A stretch of 54,780 nt of DNA from Hyphomicrobiales bacterium (GTDB lineage: Bacteria > Pseudomonadota > Alphaproteobacteria > Rhizobiales > Rhizobiaceae): contig UCJD01000019.1 of NCBI GenBank assembly GCA_900472605.1, positions 7,807 to 62,586 of the forward strand. Reading direction: 5' to 3'. Below, piece by piece: positions 7,906 to 17,104 of this stretch. Positions within the stretch are counted from its first letter, which is position 1, and every line of letters starts with the position of its first letter. The position numbers and the translations under genes are program-made. The notes under the pieces were generated by a model. The model saw nothing but the letters and a program-made list of their open reading frames with translations, was not told the origin of the DNA and made no database searches.

Positions 7906-8892
7906 CTAGAACCGGTCGGCGACCTGGATGCCGGCCGGTCCGAGAATGACGGCGACCAGGACAGGCAGGAAAAACAGGATCATCGGCACGGTCAGCTTTG
8001 GCGGCAGCGCTGCGGCTTTCTTCTCCGCCTCGTTCATGCGCTCGTCGCGACCTTCCTGGGCAAGGACGCGCAGCGCCTGCGAGATCGGCGTGCCGTAGCG
8101 ATCGGCCTGCATCAGCGCCTGTACGACGGACTGCACGATGGGGATTTGCGTACGCGTGCCGAGGTTTTCGAGCGCGACGCGGCGATCCGGCAGGAAGGAG
8201 AGCTCCGCCGTCGTCAGCACCATCTCTTCGGCGAGCGGCGGGGAGGCCTCGCCGAGCTCTTCCGAGACGCGGCGCATCGCCGCCTCGATCGAGATGCCCG
8301 ATTCCACGCAGATCAGCATCAGGTCCAGTGCGTCGGGCCATGCGCGCTTGATCGAATGCTGTCGCTTTTTCATCTTGTTGGAGATGAAGATATTCGGTGC
8401 GTAGAAGCCAACATAGGCAAAGCAGAGCGTTGCGAGAAAGCGAATCGGCGTCGGCTTGTCGACGAGGTGGTCGAGGCCGAACACCCAGAAGATGGCGAGT
8501 GCGAAAAAGCAGAAGGGGAGCAGGAAGCGCGCGACCAGAAACATGTTGAGTGCGTTTTCCGAGCGATAACCGGCGGCCTTCAGCTTGTTCATGGTGTTTT
8601 CGTCGACCAGCGCCTCGCGCAGATTGAAGCGCTCGACGATCTGGCGAACCGAGCGGTTGTTCTGCGTGCGCAGCGAGGCCTTGCTGCCAGTCGATTCGGC
8701 GTTCATGCGCGCGCGTTCGCGGGCGCGCATCTGCTCGCGCTCCGTCGAGACCGCCTTCATGCGCTGGTTGAGATCACCGCGTTCGAAGAAGGGGATGGCC
8801 AGCGTATATAGCGTCGCAAACACCGCCAGCGCTACCAGTACCGCGATCAGCATCGAGGGATCGGTCAGGGAACTCGCAAGATCGGATGACAT
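7906..8892 (-). CDS. tadC: Flp pilus assembly platform protein TadC
   Basis: Inner-membrane platform subunit of the Flp/Tad pilus motor, 328 residues, with the T2SS-F domain in the C-terminal half (about 150-300). Membrane helices lie near the N-terminus, around 110-155 and at the C-terminus. It pairs with TadB to form the platform on which the CpaF ATPase acts. It is the last gene of the minus-strand pilus operon, starting 13 bases after tadB. Corresponds to ctpI in Agrobacterium naming. Confidence 0.92.
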   Translation of the reverse strand: MSSDLASSLTDPSMLIAVLVALAVFATLYTLAIPFFERGDLNQRMKAVSTEREQMRARERARMNAESTGSKASLRTQNNRSVRQIVERFNLREALVDENTMNKLKAAGYRSENALNMFLVARFLLPFCFFALAIFWVFGLDHLVDKPTPIRFLATLCFAYVGFYAPNIFISNKMKKRQHSIKRAWPDALDLMLICVESGISIEAAMRRVSEELGEASPPLAEEMVLTTAELSFLPDRRVALENLGTRTQIPIVQSVVQALMQADRYGTPISQALRVLAQEGRDERMNEAEKKAAALPPKLTVPMILFFLPVLVAVILGPAGIQVADRF

Positions 8893-8905
8893 CGCATTTC
8901 CTCTG

Positions 8906-9913
8906 CTAGATATCGAAGTTGACCATGTTGCGCATGACGAAGATGCCGATCGACATCCACACCGCCGAAGCGCCCATGATCAAGTGACCGCGCGGGTCGG
9001 TGAAAAGGATCATCATGTACTGTGGTGACGTCAGATAGACGAGCGTTGCGACAATGAACGGCAGGGCGCCGATGATGACCGCTGACGCCTTTGCTTCCAT
9101 CGAAAGCGCCTTGACCTTGGCCTTCATCTTCTTGCGCTCACGCAGGACCTTCGCGAGGTTGCCGATCGCTTCCGACAGGTTGCCGCCGGCCTGCGATTGA
9201 ATGGCGATAACGATCGCGAAGAAGTTCACCTCCTGAAGCGGCATGTGGTTGCCCATGCGCATGCAGGCGTCGGGCACGCTAAGACCGATTTGCTGGCTTT
9301 CGACCACGCGCCGGAACTCGCCCTTGACCGGCTCCTTGCCTTCGTTGGCGATCAGCCGGATCGCGTCGTTCAAGGGAAGACCGGATTTGATCGATCGCAC
9401 GATGACATCGAGCGCGTTCGGGAACTCGTCCAGGAACTTGTTCTGCCGGCGCTTGATCAGGAAGCCAAGGATCCAGCGCGGCAGTCCGAGCCCGGCCACG
9501 ACCGGCATGCCCAGCACCACCATGGTGGGGGCGCCGGCCAGGAACGCGACGAACATCAGGATAAAGCCGAAAATGCCGCTGAAAACGTAGAAGCGGCCGG
9601 GCGTGATCGAGAGGCCGGCCTGCGTCAGTCGCGATTTCAGTGTCAGCTTCTTCTTGGCATTTTCCTGCTGCCGCTTCTCGAGATCTTTCAGGTTGTCCTG
9701 CATCGACTTGCGACGCTTCGACATTTCCTGAACACGATCGCGCGCCGCCTTGACGCTCTGCTTGTCGAGTTCGGCCGATGCCACCCGGCTGACGCGGCTT
9801 GCCGCCTTCTTTTCGGTTTCCATCCGCGAGAAGAGCAGGCCGTAACACACCGCGCCGGCCGAAATGGCCACGAGCAGCACGATACCCAGCACGATCGGAT
9901 CGAAACCGAACAT
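8906..9913 (-). CDS. tadB: Flp pilus assembly platform protein TadB
   Basis: Second inner-membrane platform protein, 335 residues. An N-terminal membrane segment (about 6-28) is followed by a charged, coiled-coil-prone stretch rich in Lys/Arg/Gln (about 35-95), a helix pair at about 108-150, and a T2SS-F domain at about 165-295 with a terminal helix. It starts four bases after the cpaF stop, which indicates translational coupling to the ATPase it works with. Confidence 0.92.
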   Translation of the reverse strand: MFGFDPIVLGIVLLVAISAGAVCYGLLFSRMETEKKAASRVSRVASAELDKQSVKAARDRVQEMSKRRKSMQDNLKDLEKRQQENAKKKLTLKSRLTQAGLSITPGRFYVFSGIFGFILMFVAFLAGAPTMVVLGMPVVAGLGLPRWILGFLIKRRQNKFLDEFPNALDVIVRSIKSGLPLNDAIRLIANEGKEPVKGEFRRVVESQQIGLSVPDACMRMGNHMPLQEVNFFAIVIAIQSQAGGNLSEAIGNLAKVLRERKKMKAKVKALSMEAKASAVIIGALPFIVATLVYLTSPQYMMILFTDPRGHLIMGASAVWMSIGIFVMRNMVNFDI

Positions 9914-9917
9914 AATC

Positions 9918-11393
9918 TTAATCCTTCGACTTCTCTTCCATTTCGTCGAGCGCCGCGGCGAGCCGCTTCTCTTCGTTGTAGTAGCGGGCGCGATCCCAGA
10001 AATTCGGCTTGCCGATACCCGTCGACTTGTGCCGCCCGATGATTTTTCCCGAGGCGTCCTCGCCCTCGATCTCGTAGCGCATCAGATCCTGGGTGATGAT
10101 CACATCGCCTTCCATGCCGATCACCTCGGTGATCTGCGTGATACGGCGCGAGCCATCGCGAAGGCGGGCCGCCTGAACGACGATGTCGACGGAGCTCGAA
10201 ATGATCTCGCGAACGGTCTTGGCCGGTAGCGAGAAGCCACCCATGGCGATCATCGATTCGATACGGCTGAGGCATTCGCGCGGGGAGTTGGAGTGGATCG
10301 TGCCCATTGAGCCGTCGTGACCGGTATTCATCGCCTGCAGGAGGTCGAACACCTCGGGCCCGCGCACTTCGCCGACGATGATGCGCTCGGGGCGCATGCG
10401 CAGGCAGTTCTTGACGAGATCGCGCATCGTGATCTCGCCTTCACCTTCGATGTTCGGCGGGCGGGTTTCCAGGCGCACCACATGCGGCTGCTGCAGCTGC
10501 AGTTCGGCCGTGTCTTCGCAGGTGATGACGCGCTCGTCGCGGTCGATGTAGTTGGTGAGACAGTTGAGCAATGTCGTCTTGCCCGAGCCGGTGCCGCCGG
10601 AGATGACGATGTTGCAGCGGACGCGGCCGATGATCTGCAGCAGCGTCGCGCCCTCGGGCGTGATCGCGCCGAAGCGCACCAGCTGGTCGAGCGTCAGCTT
10701 GTCCTTCTTGAACTTACGAATGGTGAGCGCCGGCCCGTCGATGGCAAGCGGCGGCGCGATGACGTTGACGCGCGAGCCGTCGGGCAGGCGGGCGTCGCAG
10801 ATCGGGCTCGATTCGTCGACGCGGCGGCCGACCTGGCTGACGATGCGCTGGCAGATCGACAGGAGCTGCGCGTTGTCGCGGAAACGGACTTCCGATTCCA
10901 GCGTCTTGCCGCCCACTTCGATGAAGGTCTTGCCGGAGCCGTTGACCATGATGTCGGCGATGTCGTCGCGCGCGAGCAGCGGCTCCAGCGGACCGTAGCC
11001 GAGAACGTCGTTGCAGATATCGTCGAGCAGCTCTTCCTGCTCGGAGATCGACATCGCGAAGTTCTTGATCGTGATGATGTCGTTGACGATGTCGCGAATT
11101 TCCTCGCGCGCGCTTTCGCCATCCAGCTTGGCAAGCTGCGACAGGTCGATCGTGTCGATCAGCGCCGAGAACACCTGCGCCTTGGTGTCGTAGTATTCGT
11201 CGGTGCGGGCAGGGCGCTTGCGCTGCGGCGTCTGCATCGGCGGCGGCGCCACCTGCTGGCGGGTCTGCTCGCGCTGCGGCTCGACGAAGACGGCAGGCGT
11301 CGATGACGTGGAAGGGGCAGCAGCAGGCGGTGGCGGTGGCGCGATCGTGCCGCCCGCCTTGCCAGATCCTTCGTTTCCGCGTTTTCCGAACAT
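9918..11393 (-). CDS. cpaF: Flp pilus secretion ATPase CpaF/TadA
   Basis: Cytoplasmic hexameric ATPase that powers pilin assembly, 491 residues. Walker A is GGTGSGKTT at about 266-274. The acidic Walker B region [12 protein letters not shown] is at about 344-355, followed by the conserved THDGS-type stretch [10 protein letters not shown]. The first 60 residues are a Pro/Ala/Gln-rich, low-complexity tail, a usual trait of CpaF proteins. It lies between cpaE and tadB with short gaps. Confidence 0.96.
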   Translation of the reverse strand: MFGKRGNEGSGKAGGTIAPPPPPAAAPSTSSTPAVFVEPQREQTRQQVAPPPMQTPQRKRPARTDEYYDTKAQVFSALIDTIDLSQLAKLDGESAREEIRDIVNDIITIKNFAMSISEQEELLDDICNDVLGYGPLEPLLARDDIADIMVNGSGKTFIEVGGKTLESEVRFRDNAQLLSICQRIVSQVGRRVDESSPICDARLPDGSRVNVIAPPLAIDGPALTIRKFKKDKLTLDQLVRFGAITPEGATLLQIIGRVRCNIVISGGTGSGKTTLLNCLTNYIDRDERVITCEDTAELQLQQPHVVRLETRPPNIEGEGEITMRDLVKNCLRMRPERIIVGEVRGPEVFDLLQAMNTGHDGSMGTIHSNSPRECLSRIESMIAMGGFSLPAKTVREIISSSVDIVVQAARLRDGSRRITQITEVIGMEGDVIITQDLMRYEIEGEDASGKIIGRHKSTGIGKPNFWDRARYYNEEKRLAAALDEMEEKSKD

Positions 11394-11415
11394 GCCTTAT
11401 TCCACTCCTGGTGGG

Positions 11416-12699
11416 CTACTTGCGCTTCAAGAGGCTGAGCAGACTGCTCTTTTTCGCCTTCTTGATCGCGATTCGCCCGGTAACGATGTGCGACAGCTGC
11501 GAGAAGGTCTCGGCCGTCGGAGACTTCGGATCCATTTCCGAGATCATCCGGCCGCTGTTCGCCGCCGTTCCGAACAGGTTGCTGTCGAAGGGGATGATGG
11601 CGACGGGCTCGCATTCCAGCGGCTCGCAGAAATCGGACGGGCTGATCTCTGGACGTTTTGGCATGCCCACCTGATTGAGAACGAGGTGAGGCGGCTTGTC
11701 GTTCGGCCGCATCTTGCGCAGTGCGTCGATAAGGTTCTTCGTGTTGCGCAGATTGGCGAGATCGGGAGATGCGCAGATGACCACTTCATCGGCAGCGCCG
11801 AGCACCGAGCGCGTCCATTCGGACCAGGCGTGCGGAACGTCGAGCACCGTCACCGGCGCGCTTCGCTGCAGCACGTCCATGACCGGCTGGAAGGCGTGTC
11901 CGTCGAAATCATAGGCACGGTCGAGGATGGAGGGCGCCGCAAGCAGCGAAAGATGCTCGGAGCACTTCGTCAGCAGGCGGTCGAGGAACATCTCGTCAAG
12001 ACGCTCTGGAGCATAGACCGCTTCGGCGATGCCCTGCGTCGGGTCCTGATCGAAGTCGATATTGGCGGTTCCGTACGGCAGGTCGAGATCCGCCAGAATC
12101 GTTTCCGTCGAAAACAGCCGCGAAATGCCGAAGGCGCAGTTATGCGCGATGGTCGACGCGCCGACGCCGCCCTTGGCGCCGATGAAGGCGATGCTGCGCC
12201 CCAATGGCTCAGCGTCCGGATCGACGAAGATCGTCGCCATTGCAGCCATGATATCTGGCATGGCGACGGGCTGGACGATATATTCGGAAATGCCGTTTCG
12301 AATGAGGTCGCGGTAGAGCGCGATGTCGTTGTGGTAGCCGACGATGATGACCTTGGTCGTGGGATCGCAGACGGCGGCGAGCGGCGCCAACTCGTTGAGC
12401 AGGTTTGCGCTGTTGGCGCGTGTTTCGAGAATGATCAGGTTCGGCGTCGGCGCGCTAGCGAACATGTTGGCTGCCGCCGCGATGCCGCCGCTGGTGATGC
12501 GCAGGCCGACCTTCGACAAGCGGCGATCGCTGCCGCAACGCTCCATTACCCGCTGCAGTTCCTCGCTCTCGCAGAAGGCATGCACCGATATGCGCGGAAG
12601 CGGGCGCATGTTTTCCAGTTCGCCCATGCGCATGGCCTCTTCGGCCTGCTCAAGGTCGGCGCTATTCTTGATGTCGTATTCAACCGTGCTCATCGTCAA
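11416..12699 (-). CDS. cpaE: Flp pilus localisation protein CpaE/TadZ (ParA/MinD-like)
   Basis: ParA/MinD-family protein that places the pilus machine at the cell pole, 427 residues. The N-terminal part (about 35-150) resembles a receiver-like domain, as in CpaE/TadZ. The P-loop is GAKGGVGAST at about 174-183, in which the lysine normally preceding the Thr/Ser of the deviant Walker motif is replaced by alanine. This is common in CpaE/TadZ proteins and suggests weak or absent ATP hydrolysis. It sits between cpaD and cpaF. Confidence 0.93.
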   Translation of the reverse strand: MTMSTVEYDIKNSADLEQAEEAMRMGELENMRPLPRISVHAFCESEELQRVMERCGSDRRLSKVGLRITSGGIAAAANMFASAPTPNLIILETRANSANLLNELAPLAAVCDPTTKVIIVGYHNDIALYRDLIRNGISEYIVQPVAMPDIMAAMATIFVDPDAEPLGRSIAFIGAKGGVGASTIAHNCAFGISRLFSTETILADLDLPYGTANIDFDQDPTQGIAEAVYAPERLDEMFLDRLLTKCSEHLSLLAAPSILDRAYDFDGHAFQPVMDVLQRSAPVTVLDVPHAWSEWTRSVLGAADEVVICASPDLANLRNTKNLIDALRKMRPNDKPPHLVLNQVGMPKRPEISPSDFCEPLECEPVAIIPFDSNLFGTAANSGRMISEMDPKSPTAETFSQLSHIVTGRIAIKKAKKSSLLSLLKRK

Positions 12700-12710
12700 T
12701 CCTGGTCTGA

Positions 12711-13466
12711 TCAGAAGCTGCCGGCGGCATTGCCGCCGACGTCTTCGATCGTCGATGTGCGTTCGCGATATTCCTTGATGGCGGCATTACGGCGCGTCGC
12801 GTCGATCGGCGTCATGCCGCGTGGCGCGACGAGATCTTCCGGATTGGCGATCTGTGCCGCGAGGTTGTTCTGCGTCGCGCAGCCGAAATTGTAGTAGTTC
12901 TGGTTGCTGAAGTCGTTGATCATGTCCTTCGGCCACTGGCCGCATTGCGAGGTCATCGCCGTCGTGCCGACGAAGGTGAGCCGGATCGGCGCCGCGTCCT
13001 TGGCGTCGAGCGTCACGTAGGAGCTGTTGACGATCTTCGAGCTGGCGATCCCGCGCGCCGCGAGCTCGGCGCGCACCTGCCCGCGCAGCTGCCGGGCGGC
13101 GTTGGAGTTCGGCGATCCCTCCGGCGTCAGCAGGTAGATTGGGCCGGTGGCGCGCGAACCGTAGTTCTGCGCAAAGCCACGGATCATGTCGCGCTGCGCG
13201 GTGTTGAGCCGGCGGTCGGTCGAGGCGACCGGAATATCGACCGATTGCTCGGCCTCGGTCACCACGATCGGATGGCGCTGGCGGTAATCGTCAGGAATAC
13301 CGCCCGTCGTCAAGTCGTCGCGCGAGGCGCAGCCCGAAAGCAGGGCGGCAGCGATTGCGGCGGCCGCGATAAGCGGCGTCGAAAAACCGCGATGACGGGC
13401 GCTGGTCTTGATCTTAGCCATCGGCGTGTCTCTGTGTTGTGCCATTGCTGATCCCGCTTCGCTCAT
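12711..13466 (-). CDS. cpaD: Pilus assembly lipoprotein CpaD
   Basis: Periplasmic/outer-membrane lipoprotein of the Flp pilus, 251 residues as listed, with a signal ending in LLSGC and C46 as the lipidation site. The listed ATG overlaps the cpaC stop (ATGA), arguing for coupled translation. ATGs at 13445 and 13421 give a shorter, more ordinary signal peptide, so the true start is uncertain. The rest matches the CpaD family pattern, including FGCATQNNLAAQIANPEDL near residues 193-211. Confidence 0.9.
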   Translation of the reverse strand: MSEAGSAMAQHRDTPMAKIKTSARHRGFSTPLIAAAAIAAALLSGCASRDDLTTGGIPDDYRQRHPIVVTEAEQSVDIPVASTDRRLNTAQRDMIRGFAQNYGSRATGPIYLLTPEGSPNSNAARQLRGQVRAELAARGIASSKIVNSSYVTLDAKDAAPIRLTFVGTTAMTSQCGQWPKDMINDFSNQNYYNFGCATQNNLAAQIANPEDLVAPRGMTPIDATRRNAAIKEYRERTSTIEDVGGNAAGSF

Positions 13467-14968
13467 TTGTAGATGAACCCGATTGAACCGTGGAACTGGG
13501 CGTCGGCGACTGGCGTCTTGCCGCCATAGACCTTGTTGACGCGGTTCATGAAGAATGCTGCGCCGTCGTTCTCCGGGCTGAAATTGTCGTCGGGACGGTT
13601 CAGCTGGTTGCGGGCGACGGGACGAACGAGATAGGGCGTCGCGATGATCACGAGCTCGGTCTCGTCGCGCTCGACGGTGCGCTGGCGAAACAGCGTGCCC
13701 AGCAATGGGATCTTGTTGGCGCCGGGCGTTCCGTTTGACGTCTGCGCGACGTTGTCGCGGATGAGGCCGGCGAGTGCGATGGAGCCGCCTGAAGGAAGCT
13801 CGACGGATGTCTCGGCCGAACGGCGCTGGTAGGTCGGCGCCGAACCGCTGACCGAAGGCGCGGGCTCCGACACGTTGGTCTTGATCTCCAGGCTGATGCG
13901 GCCCGAAGAGAGCACAACAGGCTTGAAGGCAAGGCTGATGCCGTAATTGTAGGGGGTAACCGTGACATTGCCGTCGTTGTCGGTTGTCGAATAGAGAACC
14001 TGGCCGCCGGAATTGAAGGTCGCCGCCTGGCCGGAAATCGCCGTCAGCGTCGGTTCGGCGAGCGTCTTCACGACCTTCGCCTGTTCCAGCGCGCTCAGAT
14101 AGGTCGAGATGTCGTATTTGCCGATCGAGCTCTTGAACAGCGCCGCCAGTCCGCCGCCGAGCGTCGCCGTTGCGGCGCTGCTGCTGGGGGCGCCAAGCTG
14201 AGCGACACTGAGGCCGCCGGAATTGGAGACCAGATTGTCGAAGCCGATCTGCTTCAGGATTTCGCGACGAACTTCGGCAATGGTCACCTTCAGCGTGACC
14301 TGGTCCTCGCCTTCGATCTGCAGCAGGTTGATCACCTGCGACTGCTGGCGGTTTTCCGCAAACAGCGCCACGGATCCGTCGCCGCCACCCTGGCTGCTGG
14401 CCGTCTCCGTGCGCGTCGTCGCCTCGCCGCCCTTAAGGAACACGCCCGCCAGATCAGCAGCCTGCGCTGCGTCCTGCGGCGTACGCACAGTGCCGGTCAG
14501 CACGATGTTGTCGGAGACGATTTCGACGTTGATGTTGGAATCGGGAATGAAGCGGCGCAGGTTGTTCTGCAGGCCGCTGACGTCGCGCTCGATGGCAATG
14601 TCGAGGCTGACGATCTGTTGGCCGTCGGCGCCGAAGATGAAGATGTTGGTCTGCCCGACCGTCTTGCCGAACAGATAGATGCGCCGCGAGGAACGCGTCA
14701 CCGCGTCGGCCATGCTGGGATCGGAGACGAGGATATCGTGCGCATCGACGGGAAGGTCGATGACGATGGCCTTCTTCAGGCCGAGCTTGAGGGCGCGATG
14801 CGCGCCGGGGCCTGTCTGGGTGATGTTCACCATGCCGTCTGCGGCCGCCTGCGCGGTGCCGGCACCGATGATGGGATCGAGAAAGCCCGGCGCGACACCG
14901 GTAAAACCGATCGTCAGCGACAGGCAGCCTGCCATCAGGTGTTTCATGTGCCGTGTTGAGTTTTGCAT
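13463..14968 (-). CDS. cpaC: Outer-membrane secretin CpaC/RcpA
   Basis: Secretin that forms the outer-membrane gate for the pilus, 501 residues. A signal peptide covers about 1-42. It is followed by the pilus-assembly N-domain (about 55-130, with DPSMADAV and GKTVGQTNIF), a BON-like segment, and the secretin core from about 210 to 450 with VELPSGGSIALAGLI near 390-405. The N-domain is closely similar to the free-standing protein at 17105-17527. Its stop overlaps the cpaD start. Confidence 0.95.
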   Translation of the reverse strand: MQNSTRHMKHLMAGCLSLTIGFTGVAPGFLDPIIGAGTAQAAADGMVNITQTGPGAHRALKLGLKKAIVIDLPVDAHDILVSDPSMADAVTRSSRRIYLFGKTVGQTNIFIFGADGQQIVSLDIAIERDVSGLQNNLRRFIPDSNINVEIVSDNIVLTGTVRTPQDAAQAADLAGVFLKGGEATTRTETASSQGGGDGSVALFAENRQQSQVINLLQIEGEDQVTLKVTIAEVRREILKQIGFDNLVSNSGGLSVAQLGAPSSSAATATLGGGLAALFKSSIGKYDISTYLSALEQAKVVKTLAEPTLTAISGQAATFNSGGQVLYSTTDNDGNVTVTPYNYGISLAFKPVVLSSGRISLEIKTNVSEPAPSVSGSAPTYQRRSAETSVELPSGGSIALAGLIRDNVAQTSNGTPGANKIPLLGTLFRQRTVERDETELVIIATPYLVRPVARNQLNRPDDNFSPENDGAAFFMNRVNKVYGGKTPVADAQFHGSIGFIYK

Positions 14969-14979
14969 GTCCGTTTCCT

Positions 14980-15792
14980 CTACTCGGCTTTCTGCGGCGC
15001 GCTGTCGGTGACGATGGCGCCTGACTTGATGACCTGAACGATGGAACTGCCATTGTCGCCGCTGAGCAGGTAATCGGCGGCTTTGGTGTCCGGCTCACGA
15101 GCATCTGCGACAGAGCGCAGCGCCAGCGACAGGCGGTCCGCCATCTGCTGCGCGACGGCGAGAACCTTGGTCTGGTCGGGCGTCAGTTCCAGCGTCGCGG
15201 TCGTGCCGACCACGGCCTTGGAGCCGTCGTCTTTTTCCTGGACCTGCTGGTCGATCGCGAGCACACGCACGTTGTTGAGCACGGTCTCGGTCAGATACTT
15301 TTCGCCGGACTTTTCTTTGCGGACCATGATCAAGTCGACGCGGTCGTTCGGCAGGATGAAGCCGCCGGCGCCTGTTGCCACCGAGATTTCGGTTGCGACC
15401 GCACGCTTGCCTGAGGGCAGCAGCGAAGACATGATGCGGCTGTTGGAATCGGCGATTTTTTCAGCCCGGATCGGCTCGCCCTCGAAAATCGGCATGCGCA
15501 CGACGGCGCCCTGCAGGTCCTTGATTGCGTCGGGCTTGTCCGTTTCGGTGATGAAGCCTTGAACGACTCCACCCTGCGGCCATGCCATCCAGTGCGCAGC
15601 CTTGTCGTCGAGACGCGCGCCGACGGGCAGATTGGCGCTCGAGACCAGAACGTTGACGGTCGGCTCTTTCTCGACCACCTGCTGCACCTGGGTCACGACC
15701 GATCCGCGGCCGGCAAGGCTCATCGCCAGAACGCCGGCCAGACCAGCGGCGACGACGGCCACTCCAAGGATCAAAATGCGGGCGGGTTTCAT
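14980..15792 (-). CDS. cpaB: Flp pilus assembly protein CpaB/RcpC
   Basis: Periplasmic, membrane-anchored Flp assembly protein of 270 residues. One N-terminal membrane segment (about 5-27) is followed by a SAF-type domain beginning near residue 47 (VLVSSANLPVGARL), which in this family binds cell-wall or pilus partners. The RcpC-type domain with LPNDRVDLIMVRKE lies near 147-160. It starts 11 bases upstream of cpaC and 110 bases after cpaA. That gap holds two GTTAACGA motifs and may contain its own promoter. Confidence 0.92.
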   Translation of the reverse strand: MKPARILILGVAVVAAGLAGVLAMSLAGRGSVVTQVQQVVEKEPTVNVLVSSANLPVGARLDDKAAHWMAWPQGGVVQGFITETDKPDAIKDLQGAVVRMPIFEGEPIRAEKIADSNSRIMSSLLPSGKRAVATEISVATGAGGFILPNDRVDLIMVRKEKSGEKYLTETVLNNVRVLAIDQQVQEKDDGSKAVVGTTATLELTPDQTKVLAVAQQMADRLSLALRSVADAREPDTKAADYLLSGDNGSSIVQVIKSGAIVTDSAPQKAE

Positions 15793-15856
15793 CAGGCGTT
15801 CCCCAGGGAATCGAAATATTCGTTCCGGAGAATTGGCTCCAATTGGTGTAATTATA

Positions 15857-15888
15857 GTTAACGAAAGACTTCCATCTTAGGTTAACGA
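15857..15888. promoter_or_regulatory. Paired GTTAACGA motifs between cpaA and cpaB
   Basis: GTTAACGA occurs at 15857-15864 and again at 15881-15888, 24 bases apart on the same strand. A 12-base palindrome (GCGCTTAAGCGC, 15889-15900) adjoins it. The pair lies 65-96 bases upstream of the cpaB start. TTAA-type motifs are bound by CtrA in alphaproteobacteria, but the canonical TTAA-N7-TTAA spacing is not met, so the reading is tentative. Confidence 0.3.
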
Positions 15889-15902
15889 GCGCTTAAGCGC
15901 CT

Positions 15903-16415
15903 TTATTTCAGGCCTTCCAGCGCGGCGACGAACAGCGGCGAGGATGGGAATGCCAGAAAGCCGCCGATTGCGATGGCGATGCCGTATGGAATCTTCTTGG
16001 CCATGAGGATCGAGTTCGGGACCGGAAGGCCGGCCGCGAGGATGGTGTCGGACTGCATCCTGATGACCAGGATGGCAAGCGTCAGCAACCCGCCGAATAT
16101 GCCGGTATAGCCGAGAAACTCGACAATGGCAGGATTGAGACCGAACCAGAGCGCGGCTGCCGTCAGGAGCTTTGCGTCGCCGCCGCCCATCGTATTGGTC
16201 GCGAAAAGGATGAAGCAGACGACAAAAACGACAAGCGCGCCGGCGGCATGATTGCCGACCTGGGCAAGTGGCATTCCGGTGAAAAGCGCGATGGCGAAGA
16301 AAGACACGATGAGAATGACGGAAATCCTGTTCGGGATCGTCATCGTGAACAGATCGGAAAATGCCGCGATTGCGAGGCACAGCGGGAATATCACAAAGAC
16401 GGAAGCTGCGATCAT
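15903..16415 (-). CDS. cpaA: Prepilin peptidase CpaA/TadV (A24 family)
   Basis: Integral-membrane aspartyl protease that cleaves the leader of Flp pilin and TadE pseudopilins, 170 residues with about six helices. The two catalytic aspartates are visible: one in FSDLFTMTIPN (about D21) and one in GGGDAKLL (about D68), the GxGD motif of the family. It lacks the N-terminal methylase domain of PilD, as TadV proteins do. It is preceded by a terminator-like structure that separates it from pilA. Confidence 0.93.
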   Translation of the reverse strand: MIAASVFVIFPLCLAIAAFSDLFTMTIPNRISVILIVSFFAIALFTGMPLAQVGNHAAGALVVFVVCFILFATNTMGGGDAKLLTAAALWFGLNPAIVEFLGYTGIFGGLLTLAILVIRMQSDTILAAGLPVPNSILMAKKIPYGIAIAIGGFLAFPSSPLFVAALEGLK

Positions 16416-16435
16416 TCTGCTATCGATCCTTAAGA

Positions 16436-16467
16436 CAAAAGGCCCACCGCGTGTTCGCGGGAGCCCA
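16436..16467 (-). terminator. GC-rich hairpin with U tract between pilA and cpaA
   Basis: On the minus strand a CCGCG-AACA-CGCGG hairpin, extended by GGC/GCC pairs across a small internal loop, is followed by TTTTGTCTT. It lies just before the cpaA start. This is a plausible Rho-independent terminator that only part of the transcripts from pilA would pass. Confidence 0.55.
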
Positions 16468-16474
16468 TGTTTAG

Positions 16475-16498
16475 CGCCAGACCTGTTAAGGTCTGGCG
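16475..16498 (-). terminator. Perfect 9-bp hairpin downstream of pilA
   Basis: Arms CGCCAGACC and GGTCTGGCG with a TGTTAA loop, 26 bases past the pilA stop. No U tract follows directly. It may act with the next hairpin as a terminator or protect the 3' end of a short, abundant pilin mRNA. Confidence 0.6.
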
Positions 16499-16523
16499 TA
16501 TATGCGTGTCGCCAGAGGCGATA

Positions 16524-16703
16524 TCACTTAGGCGTGTTGTTGGTGATCGTGGTCGACAGGTTGGTGAACATGGTGTTCAGTTTGCTGCCGAGCGCGCCAG
16601 CGCCGGTGATGAGCGCTACGGAAATGAGCGCTGCGATCAGGCCGTATTCAATTGCGGTCGCGCCGGATTCGTCTTTCAGAAAACGGCTCATAAGCTTGGT
16701 CAT
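16524..16703 (-). CDS. pilA: Flp-type major pilin
   Basis: Pilin of 59 residues. After a short positively charged leader comes the processing site and hydrophobic helix GATAIEYGLIAALI, with cleavage expected after the Gly and the obligatory Glu at position 5 of the mature protein followed by Tyr (the Flp motif). The mature subunit would be about 45 residues. The ATG at 16703 is chosen because it is preceded by AGGAG at good spacing; an upstream in-frame ATG adds 30 residues unlike any pilin leader. It is the first gene of the minus-strand pilus cluster. Confidence 0.95.
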   Translation of the reverse strand: MTKLMSRFLKDESGATAIEYGLIAALISVALITGAGALGSKLNTMFTNLSTTITNNTPK

Positions 16704-17104
16704 GATAACTCCTAACTCCAGTTGATGTTCAGCACGTCCGCCAACTGTTTGCCGTTGATCGGATGAGCACAACCTAACGAACCGCTCTTTCAATCGACTT
16801 AAAAAAATGGGTTACTAATATGTAAATGAGAAGCAGTCGGGCGCTATGGTAAGTAACCGTTTCAGTAGATCCGTATAAATTTAAACATCATGCGGAAGTT
16901 ACTGCTGAATAAGGGATTCCTGATGGGTTGTCGCATGAAGCCGTCTCATGATTCTCTCTCGCGGCGACGGTCTGTTTCATTTCGGTACTGGCCGGGGTGC
17001 GTTAACGTCTCGTTATGGGCGCGGCGGTTCCGCTATTAAGGTTTCATGCACCATTTTTTTCTATGCTCCAGATAAGTAAGCGTCGTGATCGTGAGAGAAT
17101 CCAG
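16704..17104. promoter_or_regulatory. 400-base divergent control region of the pilus locus
   Basis: No gene is seen here. It is AT-rich relative to its surroundings and must contain the pilA promoter (minus strand) and that of the plus-strand pilus genes. GGTTACT (16810-16816) and AGTAACC (16852-16858) form an inverted pair 35 bases apart. TTAA-N7-TTAT at 17002-17016 resembles a CtrA half-site pair, about 90 bases before the plus-strand gene. These are candidate sites only. Confidence 0.4.

Noticed and set aside
17002..17016. TTAA-N7-TTAT as a definite CtrA site
   Set aside because: One base off consensus and without a second supporting site; kept only as a candidate within the control region.
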